NCBI GenBank assembly: GCA_023423535.1
Contig: JAFAFL010000127.1
Coordinates: 10,393 to 74,392, forward strand
Length of the DNA stretch: 64,000 bases
Source of the DNA: Pseudomonadota bacterium
GTDB taxonomy: Bacteria > Myxococcota > Myxococcia > Myxococcales > Myxococcaceae
Direction: 5' to 3'
Part shown: positions 23,068 to 32,100 of the stretch, piece after piece
Numbering within the stretch: position 1 is the first letter of the stretch
Layout: each line of letters begins with the position of its first letter
Position numbers and translations under genes: made by a program
Notes under the pieces: generated by a model
What the model was told of the DNA's origin: nothing
Seen by the model: only the letters and a program-made list of their open reading frames with translations
Database searches by the model: none

Positions 23068-24402
23068 ATGAAGGTCCCCACCCCGCCGTGGAACATGTTG
23101 GACGTGCCCGAGCTGATTCGCTCGCTGGAGGTCATGGCGGCGCTGGTCGAGCCGCGGCGGGAGGACCTTGCGCGCTTCGAGGTTCCTGCGGATGAGTCGG
23201 AACGGCTCCGCGCGTCGGTCGACGACCTGCGCTCGGGAGAGGGCGATCCGGACGAGGCCGGAGCGCGGATCCCGGAGCGGCGCCAGGAGGACATTCGAGA
23301 CGCGTGGGCCCTCGTGGAGGAGGTGCTCGAAGACGCCGAGCCGCGGACGGCGCAGATGCAGAAGTGGGTGCTCATTCGCGCCGCCGCGCCCTGGCGGACG
23401 CCCGGCCACGCGTGGCACGCGCTACGGCAGCTCTGCTACGCGCTGGAGGACTGGAGCCCGGAGGACGTGGGCCTCTGGGAGGAGACCGTCACCGACCACG
23501 TGTGTCTCGCTCACATCCTGCGCCGGTCCTTCGGGTGGATGGAGGGAGGGGACCTGCACCTCGGCCGGTACTGGGACGCGGCCTTCTGGGCGCGCGAGCG
23601 GGTCGATGAGCTCGCGGCCTGGGGCTACCTCGCCTACCGGGAAGAGGACCCACCGCTCGCGGACGCGTTCCTCCGGCACCGGGTGCCGCCGATGAACCCC
23701 GTCCACCTGGCGTCCGGGCCGCGCAGGCCCTCGGCGTTCGACTACCGGGCGCGACCGCCTCAGCCGGTGCAGACGCTCGAGGCGGTGCAGACCCTTCTCG
23801 GGTGGGTGGCCACCGAGCCGGGGCTGGCGAGCACGCCTGCCGCGAACGGGGATCGGCTCGCGGCGCTGAAGGCGTTGCAGCAGGAGGTGCGCGCAAGGCT
23901 CGCGGGTGAGGTCTCCTCTCCCGCGGAAGACGAGGCAGCGGTCGCCGAGGACGCCGCGGAGCAACTGTCCACGCTCCAGTTCGTCATCCACCGGGACCAC
24001 CCGGGCAACCTCCCCTTGCGCGACGGGTTCTGTCTCGACGACCGGGTGAATCGCTTCGGTGGATCGAAGCGCAGCCTGCGGGAGTTGCTGCTCATCGCGG
24101 ACCGGTGCCTCTCCGCCATGGACGCCTACGCGCCGTTCCTCGGGCAGCCAGAGCGGCTCGCGTACTCGCGCGGAAGGCTCCTGGCGCTGCGGCAGCGGCT
24201 GATGCACTGCGACGACGCGGCGGACGGGAGTGCCTCCCTGCAGGCGGCAACGCGCGCGCTGGCGCAGTGCAAGGACGCGATGATCCTGGAGACCTGGGAG
24301 GTCCTCCGCCGGGACGACCCGCTGTTGGGCCGGAGGCTCCTGGAGCTCTGTCAGGCGCGCACGCCACCGCTGCTTCACCTCGCTCGACGCGACAGCGCCT
24401 GA
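23068..24402 (+). CDS. Cytoplasmic protein of unknown function, 444 residues
   Basis: A 444-residue soluble protein, rich in Trp (about a dozen), Arg and Glu, without signal or membrane segment. It looks helical throughout. Notable runs are HAWHALRQLCYALEDWSPEDVG, LRRSFGWMEGGD and LGRYWDAAFWARERVDELA in the first half, and ADRCLSAMDAYAPFLG and RLLALRQRLMHCDDAADG in the second. A His/Asp patch IHRDHPGN occurs at ~residue 310. No catalytic motif was recognised. Translation starts at ATG 23068; the preceding repeat array could control its expression. Confidence 0.65.
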   Translation: MKVPTPPWNMLDVPELIRSLEVMAALVEPRREDLARFEVPADESERLRASVDDLRSGEGDPDEAGARIPERRQEDIRDAWALVEEVLEDAEPRTAQMQKWVLIRAAAPWRTPGHAWHALRQLCYALEDWSPEDVGLWEETVTDHVCLAHILRRSFGWMEGGDLHLGRYWDAAFWARERVDELAAWGYLAYREEDPPLADAFLRHRVPPMNPVHLASGPRRPSAFDYRARPPQPVQTLEAVQTLLGWVATEPGLASTPAANGDRLAALKALQQEVRARLAGEVSSPAEDEAAVAEDAAEQLSTLQFVIHRDHPGNLPLRDGFCLDDRVNRFGGSKRSLRELLLIADRCLSAMDAYAPFLGQPERLAYSRGRLLALRQRLMHCDDAADGSASLQAATRALAQCKDAMILETWEVLRRDDPLLGRRLLELCQARTPPLLHLARRDSA

Positions 24403-24489
24403 GGGGCCGCGCGAGTTGCCTGTGTGCTGGCCAGCCCGCCCCAGAGCGGGGCGTCCGTCGGTCGCGCCGGGCATGCACAACTTCCCTGC

Positions 24490-25416
24490 GTGAAGACCCG
24501 CGCACGAGGACCCGCCCGCATCCGCGTCGGCCCCGCCGGCTGGAGCTACAGGGACTGGGAGGGGATCGTGTACCCGAAGCCGAAGCCGCGTGGCTTCGAT
24601 CCGCTCGGGTTCCTCGCGCTCTACTTCGACGCGCTGGAGGTGAACTCGACCTTCTATCGACCGCAGCCGGCGAAGGTGGCGCGCGTGTGGGCTGGCCGCG
24701 TGTCGCACAACGCGAACTTCCGCTTCACCGCGAAGCTGCACCGGCGCTTCACCCACGAGCGCAAGACCGCGTGGACGCGCGACGAGGTGAAGGAGGCGCG
24801 CGAGACGTTCGACACGCTGCGCGACCGGGGCGTGCTCGGCGCGGTGCTCCTGCAGTTCCCCTGGTCGTTCAAGCGCGAGGGCGTGAGCGAGGAGTGGCTG
24901 CGCGATCTGCTGAAGGCCTTCCCCGAACTCCCGCTGGTGGTGGAGGTCCGTCACGCCTCCTGGAACACGCCCGAGTTCTTCGCCGAGCTCGAAGCGCGCG
25001 GCGCCGGCTTCGTGAACGTGGACCAGCCCATGTTCCGGCGCTCCATCGCGCCCAGTGCGCGGAGCACCTCGCACGTGGGCTACGTCCGCGTGCACGGCCG
25101 CAACTACAAGGACTGGTTCCGCAAGGATGCAGGCCGCGACGCGCGCTACGACTACCTCTACTCGCCGGAGCAGCTCGAGCCCTGGGCGGACCGCGCGCGG
25201 CAGCTCTCCGAAGATCCCGGAACGCAGGAGGTGTACGTCGTCACCAACAACCACTTCCGTGGGCAGGCGGTGACGAACGGCCTGCAGCTGGAGGCGATGC
25301 TGAAGGGCGAGCCGGTCGCCGCCCCCGCCTCGCTGGTGGAGACGTTTCCGGAGGCGCTGCTGCCCTACGTCTCGTCGCGCCCTCTAAAGGACGACTCAGC
25401 GCCCGCGCCGTCCTGA
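24490..25416 (+). CDS. DUF72 family protein
   Basis: A 308-residue protein of the DUF72 (TIM-barrel-like) family. The typical N-terminus VGPAGWSYRDWEGIVYP and the later elements FDALEVNSTFYRPQ, FTAKLHRRFTHE, LLQFPWSF, VVEVRHASW, YVRVHGRN and YVVTNNHFRGQAVTNG are all present. The function of the family is unproven; a nuclease or isomerase role has been suggested. The start is uncertain between GTG 24490 (used) and GTG 24424. Between 24437 and 24453 a short CGCCCC/GGGGCG hairpin lies just upstream. It overlaps the convergent methyltransferase-like gene by 21 bp. Confidence 0.85.
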   Translation: MKTRARGPARIRVGPAGWSYRDWEGIVYPKPKPRGFDPLGFLALYFDALEVNSTFYRPQPAKVARVWAGRVSHNANFRFTAKLHRRFTHERKTAWTRDEVKEARETFDTLRDRGVLGAVLLQFPWSFKREGVSEEWLRDLLKAFPELPLVVEVRHASWNTPEFFAELEARGAGFVNVDQPMFRRSIAPSARSTSHVGYVRVHGRNYKDWFRKDAGRDARYDYLYSPEQLEPWADRARQLSEDPGTQEVYVVTNNHFRGQAVTNGLQLEAMLKGEPVAAPASLVETFPEALLPYVSSRPLKDDSAPAPS

Positions 25417-26085
25417 GCCGCCCTTCGAAGACTTCTTCCGCTCCTTGTCGCCGATGAAGAGCACGTGCCGGCCCTTGCCGGTACTGCGCACCTGGACCTC
25501 GAAGCCGGCCTCCTCCATGCGCTTCTGGTAGCGGACGTCCGGTCCGGCGGACCACACCACCAGCCGGCCTCGAGGCTTCAGCGCGCGCAGCAGATAGGAG
25601 AGCCCGACGAGGTCGTAGAGGTCCGCGTTCTTCGTCTGCGAGATGGCGAAGGGCCCGTTGTCCACGTCGAGCATGATCGCGTCGAAGCGCTCGGCCTTCG
25701 CCTTCACCACCTTGTTCACGTCCGCGACCTCCAGGGTCACGCGCGGATCCTCCAGCGGCCTGCCCGCGAGGTCGGCGAGCACGCCGCGGTTCCACTCCAC
25801 CATCGCCGGCGACAGCTCCGCGACGACCACCTCCGCGTGCGGCGGCAGCACCTCCAGCGCGGCGCGCAGCGTGAACCCGAAGCCCAGCCCACCGACGAGC
25901 ACCGACGGGGTGACCGACGCGAGGCGCTCGCAGGCGGTCTGCGCGAGGGCCTGCTCTGATCCGTGCTGGCGGCTGCCCATCAGCGCGCGTCCATCGACGA
26001 GCACCATGAACTCGTCCTCGCGCTGGCGCAGCGTCAACGTGGAGTTGCCCAGCTTCGCTTCGGCGATCGTCATCCAGGGCTTCAT
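25396..26085 (-). CDS. SpeE-like (spermidine-synthase/methyltransferase fold) soluble protein
   Basis: A 229-residue Rossmann protein. The nucleotide loop is VGGLGFGFTLRAALE, the acidic residue after strand 2 is in VVAELSPAMVEWN, and the catalytic-region strand IMLDVDNGP follows. This matches spermidine-synthase-like enzymes but is shorter than true SpeE (~280) and lacks the usual N-terminal tetramerisation strands. The C-terminus is a Lys/Arg/Ser-rich tail. Preferred start is ATG 26085, with GAGGAG just upstream; ATG 26073 is possible. It is divergent from the giant TPR gene. Substrate unknown. Confidence 0.75.
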   Translation of the reverse strand: MKPWMTIAEAKLGNSTLTLRQREDEFMVLVDGRALMGSRQHGSEQALAQTACERLASVTPSVLVGGLGFGFTLRAALEVLPPHAEVVVAELSPAMVEWNRGVLADLAGRPLEDPRVTLEVADVNKVVKAKAERFDAIMLDVDNGPFAISQTKNADLYDLVGLSYLLRALKPRGRLVVWSAGPDVRYQKRMEEAGFEVQVRSTGKGRHVLFIGDKERKKSSKGGSGRRGR

Positions 26086-26181
26086 GCGCGCTCCTCTATA
26101 CGACCTCGGCCGTCTGGTCCCCGGCCAATCGCGGTCGAATTTCGGGCACTTACCGCGCGTGCTAGGTTGGCCGCCGCCCGC

Positions 26182-29100
26182 ATGCCCACCGACAACGAAT
26201 CGTCCGCGCGTCCCTCCGCGTCATCGTCTCCGTCCGTCCCCGCGAGCCCCGGACCCGAGCTGCGGCTGCTCGACCGGCGCGCGTTCGTGGGGTTCCCGCC
26301 GCTGCCCATCGCACCGGGCGTGAGCGTGGTGGACTTCGCGCTGCAGATCCCCGACGTGAGCTTCCCGTTCAGCTTCACCGGCGGGGCGGCGCGCTTCCAA
26401 CGTCGCAAGCTGCAGTTCGGGTTCCTCGAGCTGGAAGTCGCAGCGGAGGAGCTCGCGCGGCGCGTGCTCGACCTGCAGGGCCGGCTGACCGAGCTCGACG
26501 GGCTGAAGCTCCACTTCCGTCCCGGCTACCTCGAGGCGCAGGCGCGGCTGGCGGTGGGTGAGCGCGCGCCGGTGACGTTCAAGCTCGCGTTCGACGGCGA
26601 TGGCGATCGGCTCGCCGTGTACGTGTACGACGTGCGGCTCTACGGCTTCACCACCACGCCGGCCGCGCGCGTTCCGGTGCTCGTGGCGGAGGCGGCGAAG
26701 GGACTGGAGCTGTTGCCGGAGCTGGAGGTGCGCGGCGCGAGCGGGCTCTCGGCGCGCGTGCTCCCGGCCCTGGTGGAGCTCGCGGCGGTGGGCCGTGGCT
26801 ACCGGATGCCGTCGCTCGATCAGGCGCGGCTCGCGGGCGCGGAGGTGACGGGGAAGGGCTTGCGTCTGCGCTTCGCCTCCGGTGGTCTTCCGCCGCCCGC
26901 CGCACCGGACGAGGAGCTCCTGCTCTCGCTGGAGGGTGCGCGCGCGTTCGCCGAAGCCGAAGGTCTTCTCGCCGAGGGCCGGCTCGCCGAAGCGCGCGAT
27001 GCGTACCTGCGTCACGGCGATCTGATCGACGCGCACCCGTTCGCGGTGGAGCGGCTGCTCACGCTGCTGGTGGCGGATCCGCAGGCGCACGAGCTGGCCC
27101 TCGACGTGGCGCAGAACCTCGGGCAGCGGCGCGCGCGTTCGGCGACCGCGTTGTGGGCGGAGGCGATCGTCCGCGAGCGGCGTGGCGAGTCCGCGCGTGC
27201 CGCCGAACGCTGGTTGGCACTGTGTGCACTGGCGCGTCGCAACCAGGAGGAGGCATCCGCCTTCTTCGCCGCCGAATCGGCGGCCCGTGCGGCACGTGAT
27301 CAGGCGCCGCAGATGGCGGTGCGCGCGCTGCATGAGGTGCTCGGCATCCGGCCGGATCATCTCCCGTCGCTGAAGGCGCTCGCGCGCGCGGCGGACGCGG
27401 CGCAGGACCGGGCTGGCGCCATCCGCGCGTTCCGTCGCATCGCCGCGCTGGCGCGAGATCCGATGGACGCGGCCGAGGCGCACGTGCAGCTCGCGCGGCT
27501 CTGTGCGCTGACCGAGGACGACATCGCCGGCGCGCGGCTGCACTGCGAAGCGGCGCTGAAGCTCTCGCCGAACCATCCCGACGCGCTCTACCAGTTGGGT
27601 GAGCTGTGCCACCGCTCGGGCGATCACCTCCGGGCAATCAAGGCGCTGGACCGGCTGCGCGAAGTGGCGATGGGCCGCCACGAGGTCGATCGCATCGGCC
27701 GCGCGGCGGTGCTCGCGGGACGGGTGTGGGAGGAGGGCCTCGCGCAGCCGGAGAACGCGCTGTTGCGCTACCGCGAGGCGGCGTCGCTGCTTCCCGGAGA
27801 GGCGGAGCCGCTCTTCCTCGCCGCGCGCGTGGCGGACGGTTTGGGCAAGGTGCAGGAGGCGGTCTCGGGCTACCTGCAGGCGATCGAACTCGCCGGGCCG
27901 GCGCCGCGTGAGGTGCGCGTGCGGGAGGTTGCGCACGCGGCGCATCACGCGATGGCGCGGCTGTCGAAGGTGAAGCTCGGCGAGCCGGCGCGGGCGCGCG
28001 AGCATCTGGAGGCGGCGCTCGGGCTCGACCCGCGTGACCTCCTGGCGATCGAAGAGCTGCTCCCGTACTTCCGCGCCGAGGGCCGCGCCGAAGATCTGGC
28101 GGACGCGCTGGAGAACGCGGCGGCGGTCATCCCGGATCGCGCGCGACGTGCCGCGCTGTGGGCGGAGGCGGGCGAGCTCTACCGCGGCCGGCTGGCGAAC
28201 CCGGAGCGCGCCGAGCAGCTGCTCACGCAGGCGTTGGAGTCGGACCCCACGCACCGCGGCGCACTCGAAGGTCTGCTCGCGCTGGCCGAGACGCAGCGCG
28301 ACGGGCGCAAGTTGTGCCGGAGCCTCCGTGGCCTCGCCGAGCTGGAGGCGGAGCCCACGCTGCGCGCGCGTCACCTGCGGCGACTGGCGGTCGCGGCGCG
28401 CGATCTCTCCTCTGACTTGGAGCTCGCGGCGGCGGCGTTGGGCGAGGTGCTCTCGCTCGAGCCCTCCGACCTCGCGGCGTGGGGCGAGCTGTGCGCGCTG
28501 CAGCGGCGCCGCGGTGACATGGACGCGCTGGCGTTCGCGCTGGAGCGGCGGGCGCAGGTGGCCGAAGCGCAGGGCGACGTGCGGCTCGCGGCGGCGGCGC
28601 TGCGGGAACTCTCCAACGTGCTGGAGGCGCGGCTGGGTCGCGTGGCGGAGGCGCTGGTGGCGCTGGAGCGTGCCGCGCAGCTCGCACCGGATCCGGCGTA
28701 CCTCTTCGAGCTCGCGGACCTCGCGCTGCGTTGCGATCGTCCCGAGAGGGCTCGTCGCGCGCTGGAGGCGCTGCTCGCGCACCTGCCGAAGAGCGCAGCG
28801 CCGGACAAGCTCGCGGAGGTGCACGCGCGGCTCGGTCGTGCGTGCGAGCTGTGTGGTGACGCGGGCGCGGCGAAGGAGCACTACGCGCAGGCCTTCCCGC
28901 TGCGCCGCACGGACGACGCGCTGGCGGCGCGGCTGGAGGCGCTGTTCGAGGCGTCGGGTGAATCGCTGCGGCTCTCCGAGCTGTGGGCGACGCGCGCGCA
29001 GGCGCTGCTGGAGCTGGGCCGGGCGGACGAGTCGCAGGCGCTGTTCCTGCGCTCCGGTCACGCGCTGCTCGCGTTGGGCGAGGTGAGCGCGGCGATGTTG

Positions 29101-32100
29101 CGCTTCACCGCCGCATTGGAGGCCGCGCCGCAGAGCGCCAGTGCGGGCGAAGTGCTGGAGGCGATGGGCGAGCTGGAGCTTCGTCGTGGTGCTCGCCGTG
29201 ACGCGGCGAGGCTCTTTGCCCGCCGCGCCGAACTTCATCCGCAGGATCGCGCCGCCGCACGCCTCTTCGCCCGCGCCGCGGAGCTGCTGGCCGGTGACCC
29301 GCGCGAGGAGACCCTGTGGGGCCAGGCGCTGGAGCGAGATCCGCACTTCGCGCCCGCACGTCTTCGCCGGGCAGAGCTGCGCCGCGAGGGTGATCCGCAG
29401 GGCGCGCTCGAGGATCTGCAGACCGTGCTCGCCTTGGACGCGACCGATCCCGAGGCACCGAACGACGCGCAGCGCCCGGAGCTGATGCTCGCTGCCTCGC
29501 GCGCAGCCGCCGCAGTGGGAGACCTGGACACCGCGCGGGCGTTGCTCTCCGAGGTGACGGCGCAGCGGCCCGACGACGTGGCGCTGGCGCAGGAATTGGC
29601 CGCTCTGCACCGCCGCGCCGGAGCAAAGGACGAGCTCCGCGCGCTGCTCTCGGAGCTGTGGCGCAGGCTCGATCCGTTCGCGGCGCGTCCGGCGCTGCGC
29701 GAGTACGCCGAGCTGTGCCTCGAGGCGCAGCAGGTTCCGCAGACGCGCGAGGCGCTGCGTGCGCTGCTGCAGCTCGAGCCGCGCAACCTGTGGGCGGCGG
29801 CGAACCTCCTCGCGCTGCTGGAGGCGGACGCGGCTGAAGCGGAGCGGCTCCTGTTGCTCGGACTGCTCATCGAGAGCGCGGAGGGCCCATCCCGGGCGCA
29901 GCTGCTCGTCACGCGGGCCGCGCTGCATCGCGGGGCGGGGCGGCTGGAGGACGCGCGCGCGGATCTCGAGCGGGCGCTGCCGGACGCGGAGGAGCGGAAC
30001 GACGTCGCGGTGGAGCTCGGCGCGGTGCTCGCCGAACTGGGTGACGGCGCGGCCGAGCTGCGGCACTGGCGGAGCGTGGACGGAGCGCTCGCCCTGGGCG
30101 CATCTGCGCGGCTCTTCACGCTGTCGGAGAGCGAAGAGTTGGCCGAGGAGGCCTTCGCGCTGCTGCTCTCGCTCGCGCTGACGACGGACGATCGGGCGCG
30201 CGCGGCAAGGGGCGCTGCGGAGCTGGCGCTGGCGAAGGGTGATCGCGACGGGGCGGTGGCGGCGCTGGAGATCGCCTCCGCGCATGGTCCCACGGCCTCG
30301 CGCGTGGACGCGGCCCTCCTGCGCGCGCGGCTGCTCGAAGAGGACGGACATATAGAGGATGCGTCGTCCGCCTACGCACTGGCGCGTTCGCTGGCGCCGG
30401 CCAATGCGACCGCGTCCGATGGGCTGCTGCGGACGCTCGAGGCGCTGGAGCGGTGGGAAGAGGTGGCGCGGCTGCGGGCCGGCAATGCGGCGATCCGCAC
30501 CGGGGCGGCGGCGGCGCGCGAGTACCTCCTGCTGGGAACGGTGCTGCTGGAGCGGCTCGGTCGCGAGGACGAGGCGCTGACCGCGCTGCGTCGCGCGGGT
30601 CGTGTGGATCCGGCGGACGTGGCTTCTCGCCGGCACCTCCACGCGGTGCTCGTGCGGCGGGATGAGCGCGTCGAGGCGGCGGCGGTGCTGGAGCAGTTGT
30701 CGGCGCTCGTGGAGAGCCCCAGCGAAATCGCGAGTGAGTTCCGTGCCCTGGCGCATCGCGCGCGCGAGGTGGGCTCCGACGACGAGGCGCTGCGGCTGCT
30801 GCGTCGCGCGCACGAGCTGTCGCCGGCGACGAGCCGCACGGAGCTTGCGCCGCTGGCGGAGCTGCTCTACCTGAAGGGCGCGGTCGCCGAGGCACTGCCG
30901 CTGCACGTTGCGCTGTGTGGTGACGAGGCCGAGGCCGCAGCGGCGCTCGCCTCCGAAGATGCGCAGCTGCGAAACGGCGCGCGCACGCTGCACCTGCGGC
31001 TGGCGGATCTCGCGGAGGGCGCAGGCGACCTTGCGCTGGCCGAACGCGCGCTGAGGCGGGTGCTCCAGTCGGACCCGCAGCACGCGGTGGCGGCGGAGCG
31101 GCTCTCGGCGGTGCTCGCACCGCGTGATCCGCGCGCGGCGGTGGAGGTGCTGTGGGCGTGGGCGCGCGAGCTGACCGACGCGTCGCGAGCGGTGCCGGTG
31201 CTGCAGTCGCTGGCGGAGAAGGCGCGCACCCGGCTGATGGACTGGGAGCTTGCGTCTGCCATCCTGCGGCGGGTCGCGGAGCTGTCGCCGACGCGTGCGT
31301 CCCACGAAGCGCTGGCCGAGCTGTTCCGCGAGAGCGGGCGCGTGCCGGAGCTGATGAGCGAGCTGCTCGTCGTCGCGGACCTCGCGCTGGCGGAGGACGA
31401 CCTCGAAGGGGCGATCTCCGCCTTCGAGGAGGAGGCGAGGCTCTGCGAGAGCGCCGGCCGCCACGATGCGGCGTTGAAGACGCTGCAGGCGCTGCGCGAG
31501 CTGTGTGAGGACGAGGGCCAGCCCGAGCGCGCGGCGAAGTACGAGCTGAGGCGCGCGGAGCTCTTCCGCGACGTGCGGCTGGACGCGGTCGCGGCGGAGA
31601 GCGCCCTGGAGAAGGCGTGGTCGCTGTGGCCGTCGCTGCAGCTCGCCCGCGCCGGCGAGGCGATGGCGCGGCGGCGCGACGATGCGCACAAGGCCGCGGA
31701 TTGGCTCGCGCGGAGCCTGCCGCTGGTGGACGTCGCCGCCGATCGCGCGCGGGTGCTGCTGGAGCTGGCCCGGCTCTTTGCCGGACCCATCGGCGCGAAC
31801 CCGCAGTCGGAGCAGGCGGCGCGCGAGGCGCTGCAGCTCGATCCTTCCCTGGAGGAGGCGCGGGCGCTGCTCGTGCGCGCGCTGGAGCGGGACGGGCGCG
31901 TGGCGGAGCTCGCTGCCCATCACGAGGAGCTTGCCGCCGCGGCCACGGCACCGGACGAGAAGGTGCGGCTCTTCCTCGAGGCCGCGCGCATCTATCGCGA
32001 TCGCGCAGGACAGCCCGATGCCGCCGCGGCCGCGGTGCTCGGCGCGCGGGCGGTGAAGCCGGACGACGAGGCGCTCACGCTGAAGTGCGCGGACCTCCTC

